From: JAZGER01 sp036480335
GTDB taxonomy: Bacteria; Pseudomonadota; Gammaproteobacteria; DSM-19610
Assembly (NCBI GenBank): GCA_036480335.1
Contig: JAZGGH010000123.1
Coordinates: 1 to 43,882 of the forward strand
DNA length: 43,882 nucleotides
Reading direction: 5' to 3'
In this document: one piece after another, positions 26,061-33,969 of the stretch
Numbering within the stretch: the stretch's first letter is position 1
Layout: each line of letters starts with the position of its first letter
The notes under the pieces: generated by a model
Database searches by the model: none
Seen by the model: only the letters and a program-made list of their open reading frames with translations
What the model was told of the DNA's origin: nothing
Made by a program: the position numbers and the translations under genes

Positions 26061-26558
26061 ATGGCTACAATTACACTTGAAGGTAACGAAATCCATACCA
26101 TTGGTGACCTGCCACCGATTGGCAGTCAGGCACCAGAGCTGAACCTGGTTAATGCAGATATGAGCGATGTCAGTCTGGATAACTGGAAAGGCAAGAAGAA
26201 ACTGCTGAATATCGTTGTCGCAATCGATACCTCTGTATGTGCCGATTCGACTAAGAAGTTCAATGACTTTGCGGCTGGTCGTGATGATGTTGTGATGCTG
26301 GTTGTGTCTGCTGATCTGCCACCAACATTGGGGCGTTTTTGCACTGGCGAGTCTGTTGATAAGGTAGTGCCGTTATCGATGATGCGCAATCGCAATTTTG
26401 GTAAAGACTATGGTGTACTGATTGAAGATGGCCCATTGGCAGGTATTACTGCTCGCGCCATTGTGGTGGTTGATGCCGATAATAAAGTGATATATACCGA
26501 GATGGTTCCGGAAATCACGCAGGAGCCTGATTACGATAAAGCCCTGGCTGTTCTGTAA
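26061..26558 (+). CDS. tpx: Thiol peroxidase Tpx
   Basis: A 165-residue atypical 2-Cys peroxiredoxin. The start at 26061 follows CGAGGA. The peroxidatic Cys60 sits in IDTSVCADSTKKFN and the resolving Cys94 in SADLPPTLGRFC, equivalent to Cys61 and Cys95 of Escherichia coli Tpx. It reduces hydrogen peroxide and alkyl peroxides with thioredoxin; Tpx from enterics is usually periplasm-associated in name only and cytoplasmic in fact. It lies inside the gcv operon between gcvPA and gcvPB, which is unusual and links peroxide defence to glycine supply. Confidence 0.93.
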   Translation: MATITLEGNEIHTIGDLPPIGSQAPELNLVNADMSDVSLDNWKGKKKLLNIVVAIDTSVCADSTKKFNDFAAGRDDVVMLVVSADLPPTLGRFCTGESVDKVVPLSMMRNRNFGKDYGVLIEDGPLAGITARAIVVVDADNKVIYTEMVPEITQEPDYDKALAVL

Positions 26559-26594
26559 TAATTTTGAAGAAGCAGATAAGGTATCCATAAGCTT

Positions 26595-28055
26595 ATGCTG
26601 ATTTTTGAACACTCGCGTGAAGGCCGGCGCGCTTTTGCGCAGGCGCCATTTCAGGCGGAAGAGACAACCGATATCCCCTCTGAAATGTTGCGTGCATCAA
26701 TTCCAGCACTACCTGAGGTTTCCGAGCTGCAGGTGGTGCGTCATTACACGCGCCTGTCGCAGAAAAATTTCTCGATTGATACTCAGTTCTATCCATTGGG
26801 TTCCTGCACGATGAAATACAACCCGCGGGCCTGTAATACGTTAGCTATGTTGCCGGGTTTCCTGGCCAGGCACCCGTTGGCGCCGGTGTCATCGGGGCAG
26901 GGATTTCTTGCCTGTATGTATGAACTACAGGAAATTTTGCAGGAAGTGACTGGCATGCAGGCAGTTTCACTGACGCCGGCTGCAGGCGCGCAGGGTGAGT
27001 TTGCCGGGGTTGCGATGATTCGTGCCTATCATGATGCGCACAACGACACTGAGCGTACTGAAATCCTGGTGCCGGATGCGGCGCATGGAACCAACCCTGC
27101 TACGGCGACCATGTGTGGTTATAAAGTGCGTGAAATTCCAACCGATGCTAATGGTGATGTTGATCTTGAGGCGCTGAAGGCTGTTACAGGCCCACAGACG
27201 GCTGGGTTGATGTTGACCAATCCGTCTACACTGGGCGTGTTCGAACGTAATATGCAGGCAATTGCTGAAACCGTTCATCAGGCTGGCGGGCTGCTGTATT
27301 ACGATGGCGCCAATTTGAATGCGATCCTCGGACGTGTGCGTCCGGGAGATATGGGTTTTGATGTTATTCACATGAATCTGCACAAAACCTTCTCCACACC
27401 GCATGGTGGTGGTGGTCCGGGTGCCGGGCCGATCGGTGTCAATGAACGTCTCCTGCCATTTATGCCGTTGCCGGTTGTTGGTTATGATGGTGATGAATAT
27501 TCCTGGATCACTGAGGAGACTCGCCCGCAAAGTATTGGTCGGCTATCCGCGTTTATGGGTAATGCCGGCGTGTTGTTACGTGCTTATATTTATGCGCGTC
27601 TGCTGGGTCGTGATGGTATGCATCGCGTTGCTGACTTTGCCACACTGAACGCTAATTATCTGATGAAACGTCTGCAAACTGCCGGTTTTGACCTGGCGTT
27701 CCCTGAGCGTCGCGCAACCCATGAATTCATTGTTAGCCTGAAGCGTCAGCAGAAAGATCTGGGTGTGACGGCAATGGATTTTGCCAAGCGTCTGCTGGAT
27801 TTTGATTTTCATGCGCCGACCACTTACTTTCCCATGCTGGTGCCGGAATGTCTGCTGATTGAGCCAACTGAAACCGAAAGCAAGGAAGAGCTGGATAACT
27901 TTGTTGAAGCTATGATTCAGATTCTCAGGGAAGCAACCGAATCGCCGGATGTTTTGCATGAAGCACCGCATAATCAACCCGTGCGGCGTCCGGATGAAGT
28001 GCGTGCAGCGCGTGAACTTGATCTGCGTTGGAATCCTGGACAGGCTGATGGCTAA
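26595..28055 (+). CDS. gcvPB: Glycine dehydrogenase (decarboxylating) subunit 2
   Basis: A 486-residue PLP enzyme, the beta half of split P protein. The PLP-binding Lys264 is in MNLHKTFSTPHGGGGPG; the SCTMKYNPR and AAHGTNPATA segments are also typical. It carries the active site for glycine decarboxylation and works with GcvPA. The start ATG at 26595 lacks a strong ribosome site but agrees with family length. Its stop overlaps the start of dgkA by a few bases, so dgkA is translationally coupled to the gcv operon. Confidence 0.95.
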   Translation: MLIFEHSREGRRAFAQAPFQAEETTDIPSEMLRASIPALPEVSELQVVRHYTRLSQKNFSIDTQFYPLGSCTMKYNPRACNTLAMLPGFLARHPLAPVSSGQGFLACMYELQEILQEVTGMQAVSLTPAAGAQGEFAGVAMIRAYHDAHNDTERTEILVPDAAHGTNPATATMCGYKVREIPTDANGDVDLEALKAVTGPQTAGLMLTNPSTLGVFERNMQAIAETVHQAGGLLYYDGANLNAILGRVRPGDMGFDVIHMNLHKTFSTPHGGGGPGAGPIGVNERLLPFMPLPVVGYDGDEYSWITEETRPQSIGRLSAFMGNAGVLLRAYIYARLLGRDGMHRVADFATLNANYLMKRLQTAGFDLAFPERRATHEFIVSLKRQQKDLGVTAMDFAKRLLDFDFHAPTTYFPMLVPECLLIEPTETESKEELDNFVEAMIQILREATESPDVLHEAPHNQPVRRPDEVRAARELDLRWNPGQADG

Positions 28056-28410
28056 ACCGGGTAAAACGGGTCTGGCGCGAATTGTTGATGCGACGGCTTT
28101 TTCCATCGCCGGTTTGAAAGCCGCCTGGCGGCACGAAGCGGCATTTCGCCAGGAATCCCTGTTAATGCTGTTACTCTTGCCACTGGCAATGTGGTTGGGA
28201 GAAACGCCTGGGGAAAAGGCGATTATGGTTTTTGTCAGTTTGTTACTACCCCTGTTTGAGCTGGTGAATTCATCCATTGAAGCGGTGGTCGACCGCATCA
28301 GTTCTGAACATCATGAGCTGGCCGGTCGTGCCAAGGATATAGGCTCTGCGCTGGTGTTTGTTTCATTGTTGAATATCCTGATTGTCTGGGCAGTGATTAT
28401 TTTCAGCTAA
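28048..28410 (+). CDS. dgkA: Diacylglycerol kinase
   Basis: A 120-residue membrane protein with three transmembrane helices. The signature ELVNSSIEAVVDRISSEHHE plus LAGRAKDIGSA (Glu78 and Lys96/Asp97 equivalents of the Escherichia coli enzyme's Glu76, Lys94 and Asp95) identifies DgkA. It phosphorylates diacylglycerol released when phospholipid head groups are used for periplasmic glycans, returning it to phosphatidic acid. The start (ATG 28048) overlaps the end of gcvPB, so it should be expressed with the gcv genes. Open frame upstream of 28048 lies within gcvPB. Confidence 0.93.
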   Translation: MAKPGKTGLARIVDATAFSIAGLKAAWRHEAAFRQESLLMLLLLPLAMWLGETPGEKAIMVFVSLLLPLFELVNSSIEAVVDRISSEHHELAGRAKDIGSALVFVSLLNILIVWAVIIFS

Positions 28411-28502
28411 CTGCTCTGTACTCTGCAGATACAAACTGTTAACCACGCATTCTTCGGTTACTATATCCAAACGTAAATTCTATAAAGTAACAGGGTAATC
28501 TT

Positions 28503-29441
28503 ATGACAGCGCTGATTTGTGGCTCTTTCGCCTACGACACCATTATGGTTTTTCAGGATAAATTCAAAAATCATATTCTGCCGGACAAGGTGCATATGCT
28601 CAATGTCGCCTTTCATGTGCCGGAAATGCGGCGAGAGTTTGGTGGTTGCGCGGCCAATATTGCATTTAACCTGAAATTGTTGGGCGGAGACCCGCTACCG
28701 ATGGGGACCGTTGGTAAGGATTTCGAGCCATATGCACAGTGGTTTGATGAATATGCTATTTCACGCAAGTATGTGCGCGAATATGACGACGCTTATACAG
28801 CACAGGCTTTTATTACCACCGATCAGGATGACAATCAGATCACAGCCTTTCATCCAGGTGCGATGGATATGGCGCATGAGCAACAAGTGCAGGATAGCCA
28901 GGGAGTCACTATAGGTATGGTTTCCCCGGATGGTCGGCAGGGCATGATTGATCATGCCACTCAGTTTGTTAACAGCAATATTCCTTTCGTGTTTGATCCC
29001 GGCCAGGCAATGCCGCTATTCAGTGGCGATGATTTTAAAACGTTCATTGAACAGGCCAGCTGGGTTTGCGTGAACGATTATGAATCCCAGTTGTTGCAGG
29101 AGCGTACTGGCTGGTCACTGGATGACATCGCTTCCAGGGTGAAAGCATTGATTGTGACACGGGGTAGCGAAGGCTCAGTGATTTATACTGAGAGTGAAAA
29201 AATGACTATTGCGACTGCAAAAGCCAGTCAGCTTGTTGACCCAACCGGTTGTGGGGATGCGTATCGGGGTGGCCTGTTATTCGGTCTTATGAATCAGCTC
29301 GACTGGCAGCAGATCGGACAGATTGCTGCCCTGATGGGCACAATAAAGATTGAGAAACACGGTACCCAGAATCATGCGTTTGAAAAAACCGAATTTGAAC
29401 AACGCTACCAGGACAGTTTTGGTGAGAATATCTCGCTGTAA
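28503..29441 (+). CDS. PfkB family carbohydrate kinase, adenosine-kinase-like
   Basis: A 312-residue ribokinase-fold kinase. Substrate-binding GGCAANIAFNLKLLG (48-61) and the catalytic DPTGCGDAYRGG with Asp252 are clear. The start ICGSFAYDTIMVF and the long lid (KNHILPDKVHMLN) resemble bacterial adenosine kinases, which clear adenosine released by the S-adenosylhomocysteine hydrolase route. The sugar or nucleoside specificity is inferred. It precedes a SAM-dependent methyltransferase by 31 bases, which would be a sensible partner if it recycles adenosine, but this is only suggestive. Confidence 0.75.
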   Translation: MTALICGSFAYDTIMVFQDKFKNHILPDKVHMLNVAFHVPEMRREFGGCAANIAFNLKLLGGDPLPMGTVGKDFEPYAQWFDEYAISRKYVREYDDAYTAQAFITTDQDDNQITAFHPGAMDMAHEQQVQDSQGVTIGMVSPDGRQGMIDHATQFVNSNIPFVFDPGQAMPLFSGDDFKTFIEQASWVCVNDYESQLLQERTGWSLDDIASRVKALIVTRGSEGSVIYTESEKMTIATAKASQLVDPTGCGDAYRGGLLFGLMNQLDWQQIGQIAALMGTIKIEKHGTQNHAFEKTEFEQRYQDSFGENISL

Positions 29442-29472
29442 TGCGTTGCCAGGTTAACAAGAGGGAGTATTG

Positions 29473-30300
29473 ATGCAGGCTGATCCTAAGAAAGATGCAG
29501 TGGCTACTTTATTTAATCAGGTGTCTACGCTTTACGATTGCGAAGCAACGCGTTTTTTCACTTTTTGTGGCGAGAGGCTGGTGAATGTCGTCAAACCAGA
29601 AGCAGGAACAAAGCTTCTGGACGTGGCGACCGGAACCGGCGCTGTTGCTGTACCAATGGCACAGGCTATTGGCCCAGAGGGGCGGGTGACAGGTATCGAT
29701 TTGTCGGCTGGTATGCTGGGTAAAGCTGAAGCCAATATCAAGAAAATAGGTCTGAATAATATTGATCTATTTGAAATGGATGCAGAAAATCTTGATTTCA
29801 ACGATGCCAGTTTTGACTCGGTGGTTTGTTCCTATGGGTTATTTTTTATGCCTGATATGCTGGCAGCATTGCAGGAGTGGCGGCGGGTTGTGCGTCCGGC
29901 TGGCAAGGTGGTGTTTACCAGTTTTGAAACCACAGCCTTTCAGCCGATGATGGATGGTTTTCTTGAAAAAATGGCGGCTACAGGTGTGGATGTGCCAACT
30001 GGCAGATTTGGCAGTCATCTGATTGAATCCGTTGAGCATTGCCGGCAATTATTGCAGCAAGCCGGGTTGGAGAATATTAATGTCCACACTGCGCAGCTTG
30101 GTTATCACCTTGCGAATGAAGCAGACTGGTGGACGATTGTGACGAATACTGCCATGCGTCACTTGCTGGAGAAAATCCCGGCTGACAGGCAAGAACAGTT
30201 CAGGGTTGAGCATCTCGATTTTGTAAAGTCGCAGATGTCAACAGAGGGCTTGTGGCTGGATGTGGATACGCGTTTTGCTGTGGGCCACAGACCTGCTTAA
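29473..30300 (+). CDS. Class I SAM-dependent methyltransferase (UbiE/COQ5-like fold)
   Basis: A 275-residue protein starting at ATG 29473 behind GAGGGAG at 29461-29467. The SAM-binding loop LLDVATGTGAVAV (48-60) and GIDLSAGML match motif I and the acidic loop of class I methyltransferases. The rest resembles UbiE-type enzymes but lacks family-specific residues that I would recognise, so substrate is unknown. It follows a kinase gene and leads directly into an exported protein gene with which its 3' end overlaps. Confidence 0.78.
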   Translation: MQADPKKDAVATLFNQVSTLYDCEATRFFTFCGERLVNVVKPEAGTKLLDVATGTGAVAVPMAQAIGPEGRVTGIDLSAGMLGKAEANIKKIGLNNIDLFEMDAENLDFNDASFDSVVCSYGLFFMPDMLAALQEWRRVVRPAGKVVFTSFETTAFQPMMDGFLEKMAATGVDVPTGRFGSHLIESVEHCRQLLQQAGLENINVHTAQLGYHLANEADWWTIVTNTAMRHLLEKIPADRQEQFRVEHLDFVKSQMSTEGLWLDVDTRFAVGHRPA

Positions 30301-31525
30301 TTCCCTGCAAGGATTGCGCTGGTTGTCGCTGACCAGTCTCTTGTTCATGAGCGAGTTGGGGGTTGCCAGTGTGTCAGGTAATCTTATCCAGAATTGTTCA
30401 TCGCAAAACTCTCTGGTCGTGCTGCGGGGGCAACAATTCCCGCAGGCGTTAGGTGTTGCTGTTGAGCGGTTGTCACTGCGTGTCTGGGATGGCAGGAGTT
30501 TTTTGCCGATTCCGTTGCAGATTGATCAGCGAGATAAACACAAGCGGTACCGATTACCGGAAGTCACGCATGCTGGTCTGGCGATGAATGATGAGTTGGT
30601 GTTTCGTCAGCAACAGGCCGGGCAGCGTGCGCCAGAAAAAGTCGATGCGGTGTTGGCTGAAATTAAAGTGGCGGATGATATTAAAGTGCCGGGTGATACA
30701 AGCCGTTGGGTTTATCTGTGGCGCGCAGATAAACCGGAAGTATTGACAGAAAACCCGCTAGTTGCCTATGACCGGGAAAAAGACCGCATCAGTACGGCAA
30801 CCTATCAGCTGGGTTTTTCTACTGACAGGCCTTTTCTGATTGACCAGTTTCGCTGGCAGAATGTTGCCGGAGGGACTTATTCTGCGAATATTGTCGATAC
30901 GATGAAAATTCGTCATCAGGGAAAACTGTTCGGTTTGATGTCATTTCGACGTACGCAACAGGATTACACATCAAAACTTACAGTGATCAAGCAAGGCCCG
31001 TTACGTGTCATTCGCCGTACTGAAAATCGTGTGCGGGTATTCTGGCAATTGAAATCTCCATCGCTATTGATTGATTATGTCATGATGCCGGATGGCTTCA
31101 TTATGGATACCCTGATTGATTTGCCTTTTCGTATTGGTGCGTTTTTCAGTCAGCTGGAAACGCTGACAACCGTTGACTGGCAGCAGTCATTATCGACAGG
31201 CAGAATGCGGATTCTGGATCACAAAGGCAATCCTTCCTTTGTGATTGATGGTGAAATGACAGAGCATGAAACCGCTCTGAACCAGCTCAGGGGAACCGTC
31301 TTTAATCTTTCATCGCCCTGGGGAAATATTCGCCTGTCTCTGGATATACCGAAATCCCTGCCATTGCAGTCATGGCTGTATTATATGGATGATATGCACA
31401 AGCAGGATTCGCCAGAAATGCAATCAGGGCAATTTGGTAATATGGGTTTTAGAACGACCGGTTGGGAACGGCTTGGCCGTGGCGTAAAACATGTTCGTTT
31501 TGATGCCTGTTTGACAAAAAAATAA
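30260..31525 (+). CDS. Exported protein of unknown function
   Basis: The longest frame has 421 residues but the start is uncertain: 30260 lies inside the methyltransferase gene, and starts such as TTG 30314 or ATG 30348 are possible. A hydrophobic stretch (about WLSLTSLLFMSELGVASVSG) near residues 21-40 looks like a signal peptide, so the mature part begins about residue 41. The remainder is rich in aromatic residues and beta-prone segments, for example SLVVLRGQQFPQALGVAVE, FQLKSPSLLIDYVMMPDG-type stretches and PWGNIRLSLDIPK. I recognise no family. The gene is followed by a DUF2237 gene after 14 bases. Confidence 0.6.
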   Translation: MWIRVLLWATDLLNSLQGLRWLSLTSLLFMSELGVASVSGNLIQNCSSQNSLVVLRGQQFPQALGVAVERLSLRVWDGRSFLPIPLQIDQRDKHKRYRLPEVTHAGLAMNDELVFRQQQAGQRAPEKVDAVLAEIKVADDIKVPGDTSRWVYLWRADKPEVLTENPLVAYDREKDRISTATYQLGFSTDRPFLIDQFRWQNVAGGTYSANIVDTMKIRHQGKLFGLMSFRRTQQDYTSKLTVIKQGPLRVIRRTENRVRVFWQLKSPSLLIDYVMMPDGFIMDTLIDLPFRIGAFFSQLETLTTVDWQQSLSTGRMRILDHKGNPSFVIDGEMTEHETALNQLRGTVFNLSSPWGNIRLSLDIPKSLPLQSWLYYMDDMHKQDSPEMQSGQFGNMGFRTTGWERLGRGVKHVRFDACLTKK

Positions 31526-31539
31526 CAGAGGAGAAGGGT

Positions 31540-31911
31540 ATGGATGAGTCGTTGAATGTGTTGGGTGAACCGCTTGTTGTGTGTGGAGAGCGTCCGATAA
31601 CAGGCTATTACCGGGACGGGTTTTGTAATGCCTGTAATGAAGATACCGGGTCACATACCGTATGTATTGAGGCGAGCAAGAAGTTTCTGGAGTTTTCCCG
31701 TTTCCGTGGTAATGATCTATCAACACCTGCGCCGGAATTTGATTTTCCCGGTGTGCGGCCGGGTGACAGATGGTGTCTCTGCGCTGCTCGCTGGCTGGAA
31801 GCGCATCAATATAATATGGCGCCACGCGTATACTTGATGCGCACACATCTGAAAGCGCTGGAAATTGTACCGCTGGAATTGCTCAGGCCATTTGCGATTG
31901 ATTTACAGTAA
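31540..31911 (+). CDS. DUF2237 family protein
   Basis: A 123-residue protein with the family pattern NVLGEPLVVCGERPITGYYRDGFC, DTGSHTVC, FLEFSRFRGNDLSTP, then GVRPGDRWCLCAARW and ALEIVPLELL. Four to five conserved cysteines suggest a metal site. Function is not known. GAGGAGAAGG upstream of ATG 31540 is a good ribosome site. It is the last gene of the run that starts with the PfkB-type kinase; 272 bases follow before the next gene. Confidence 0.85.
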   Translation: MDESLNVLGEPLVVCGERPITGYYRDGFCNACNEDTGSHTVCIEASKKFLEFSRFRGNDLSTPAPEFDFPGVRPGDRWCLCAARWLEAHQYNMAPRVYLMRTHLKALEIVPLELLRPFAIDLQ

Positions 31912-32012
31912 GTCTATAATTTGTAACTGCATAAATACCTATAATAATCAGGTAATTATGCCTTTAGCAAAAACATTCCCTATTTGATAAAAATTTGCAT
32001 TTTATGTCTAAA

Positions 32013-32041
32013 TTGTCTGCAAAAGGCAACACAAATAGTAT
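32013..32041 (+). promoter_or_regulatory. Weak candidate promoter before the EF-hand gene
   Basis: TTGTCT (32013-32018), a 17-base spacer and TAGTAT (32036-32041), each four of six to consensus. The 31912-32183 gap is AT-rich and holds little else. Confidence 0.28.
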
Positions 32042-32132
32042 TCGGTCTACTGGAATAAACACAGAACCTCTTGTTAGAATGACTACCGGAAATCAGCTTC
32101 AGTGCAATTCTACTGTTGCTAGAATGTTCTAC

Positions 32133-32159
32133 CTGATCATTGAATTTTGATCGGTTTTT
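32133..32159 (+). terminator. Weak hairpin with T-run in the leader of the EF-hand gene
   Basis: CTGATCA (32133-32139) can pair with TGATCGG (32148-32154) with one wobble, followed by TTTTT. It could end read-through from upstream or act as an attenuator, being only 24 bases before the next start codon. Confidence 0.35.
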
Positions 32160-32183
32160 GTTATTTACAGAGAGAAAATAGCT

Positions 32184-32630
32184 ATGTTGAAAAAAAGTTT
32201 AATTGTTACAGCAACTACACTCGTTGCCGGTCTTCTGTCACTGAACAGTTTTGCACTGGATATGCCTAATGCTGCTGATCTGAAAGATGCTGCAACTGAA
32301 TTACTGACAGGTAAGGATGGCGATGCTGTAGAAGCTACTGCGGATGCTGCAGAAGCTGCAACTGATACAGCTGCTGTGGTAGAAGACGCTGCTGTTGAAA
32401 CTGCTGCTACTGAAGGCGAAGTTGCTACCGATAACGGTTTTGCTGCACTGGATACTAACACTGATGGCGTTATTTCAATGGATGAAGCTCAGGCTTCTGA
32501 AAGCGATCTGACTGATCACTGGGCAGCTGCTGATACAAACAGCGATGGCCAGCTTGATGCATCAGAATTCAGCGCTTTCGAACTGGGTGAAATGCCTGCT
32601 GCTGTTGAAGAGGCTGCTCCTGCACATTAA
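32184..32630 (+). CDS. Exported Ala-rich EF-hand calcium-binding protein
   Basis: A 148-residue protein with signal peptide (1-24, ending NSFA), an Ala/Asp/Glu/Thr-rich low-complexity region (about 28-82) and two canonical 12-residue EF-hand loops: DTNTDGVISMDE (90-101) and DTNSDGQLDASE (117-128), each with acidic or Asn residues at positions 1, 3, 5 and Glu at 12. It should bind two calcium ions in the periplasm or outside. Its function is not known. Ribosome site GAGAGAAA precedes ATG 32184. The codon use (many GCT) is skewed compared with neighbours. Confidence 0.8.
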   Translation: MLKKSLIVTATTLVAGLLSLNSFALDMPNAADLKDAATELLTGKDGDAVEATADAAEAATDTAAVVEDAAVETAATEGEVATDNGFAALDTNTDGVISMDEAQASESDLTDHWAAADTNSDGQLDASEFSAFELGEMPAAVEEAAPAH

Positions 32631-32654
32631 TTTGCAGTAAAAACCTCCAGGTAT

Positions 32655-32694
32655 AAAAAGCCCGCAGCCTGATTCAGGTTGCGGGCTTTTTTTT
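32655..32694. terminator. Bidirectional rho-independent terminator
   Basis: AAAAAGCCCGCAGCCT pairs with AGGTTGCGGGCTTTTT around the GATTC loop, with a run of eight T residues. It ends the EF-hand gene and, on the minus strand, the retropepsin-like gene. Confidence 0.92.
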
Positions 32695-32701
32695 GTTCTT
32701 T

Positions 32702-33220
32702 CTAGTATACAGATAGTGCATTTTTCTGACCGGCACTATTTTCGATATTTACGGTTTTTCTGTCTGAGCAATGGCTGAGTATTAATTGTGGTGGATCCAT
32801 TGAAAAAATAAAAGGGGCTGTTTTTCGTAGTGTGCTTAAACCCAGTATCTGTCGAGTTTTGCCAGGAAAAACGGCCACTTCAATATCATGCAATTCACAT
32901 TGGCCGCCGATGGTTAGCTGGCGGATCAAATATACGGGGACAACTATGCGTTCACCATTAGCAAGTATACCCTGTAACTTTTTCACGTAGACTGCATTAT
33001 CCTGTAATTGCAGTGACGCCAGAGTTTCTTCATTGATGGTCGTATAGCCGGAACCGGTGTCAACCATGAATTCGGTTGTTTGTAAGCCGCTGACCTGGGT
33101 GGGTACATAAAAGGTTGCTGCCCCCTTTTCCTGCATTGGGATCGTACTATCAAATTCAGCAGCTCGTGTAATTGTTGTAATGCTAACCAGGGTAGCAGCC
33201 AGAAACAGTATTTTTATCAT
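32702..33220 (-). CDS. Exported retropepsin-like aspartic protease
   Basis: A 172-residue protein with a signal peptide (about 1-20) and a retropepsin fold: the active-site motif FMVDTGSGYT with Asp54, a flap region, and the hydrophobic ILGLSTLRKTAPFIFS segment typical of the family's second motif. Bacterial proteins of this type form homodimers like retroviral proteases; their targets are mostly unknown. It is convergent with the EF-hand gene and shares its terminator. The tail beyond residue 150 is variable and of no clear type. Confidence 0.78.
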   Translation of the reverse strand: MIKILFLAATLVSITTITRAAEFDSTIPMQEKGAATFYVPTQVSGLQTTEFMVDTGSGYTTINEETLASLQLQDNAVYVKKLQGILANGERIVVPVYLIRQLTIGGQCELHDIEVAVFPGKTRQILGLSTLRKTAPFIFSMDPPQLILSHCSDRKTVNIENSAGQKNALSVY

Positions 33221-33969
33221 TAATTTACGCTTTTTTGTTAGCGTCCCTGATTACCTGTCTCGAACATCAAGTTGTTAGCTATAAACACGCTTCCCTGGTG
33301 TGTCTTTCACTAATCTGGACAGTTGTTACTTCATCGGCTCCAGTTGATTTGGCTTGACCTTATAAGGCAGATTTACTGTGAGCAGGATCACAAGTTAGAT
33401 ATAGGGCAGCCCTATTAATTGCTTTTCGCCCGATTTCTGCATTGGATAAGTTTTTGCGATCCTCATGTATGCCCTATACACTGCGGTTCTCAAAACGTAT
33501 CCGCCTTGAATTCAGACGAAAATCCTAATTAATAGAGGCACCCTATAGTTTAATACCGGTGGTATTTCGGTAATATGCGGCTGGTGATTACAAATGCATG
33601 ATATATAAAAGAATGTCTTTTTTTACCAGGCAATCGGGGCCGGTTTGTTGATTTCATGGCGATAGTGGCGGGCAAGGTTGGCGTAGCATTTGGATAAAGT
33701 CCTGTAATAGCCAAGAGTTGCCGCCATGCGATTAACGATCCGGGTGTTCCTCGCGATCATGACGTAGCAGGTAGGGTTGGTCTGATTGTTCAGGTGGCTG
33801 GTATTGTTCACGCTTGTTGTCTGTTGTGCGCTAAAATGAGCAGCTTTGCTGTGGAAGAAAGGCCAGGTTACTGATTAACGGGACCTCCTGGCACGTTATA
33901 GCCCTTGTTGTTTAGTGCGGTTTTTGTCAGGTCGCAGAATCAGAGGTTACTCAGCTGAATCGAGGTAAA
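33221..33969. other. Gene-poor intergenic region of about 750 bases
   Basis: I find no convincing gene here. It contains the inverted-repeat element at 33400-33547 and an open minus-strand frame near 33623-33811 and upstream that shows no recognisable domain (its end reads YYRTLSKCYANLARHYRHEI). No tRNA or rRNA is seen. Confidence 0.5.
33400..33547. repeat. Second MITE-like inverted-repeat element (148 bases)
   Basis: Ends are imperfect 21-base inverted copies: TATAGGGCAGCCCTATTAATT-type at 33400-33420 and AATTAATAGAGGCACCCTATA-type at 33527-33547, matching at 16 positions, with TATAGGG/CCCTATA at the outer ends. A third GCCCTATA occurs inside at about 33470. No coding capacity. Copy number is unknown. 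Confidence 0.5.
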
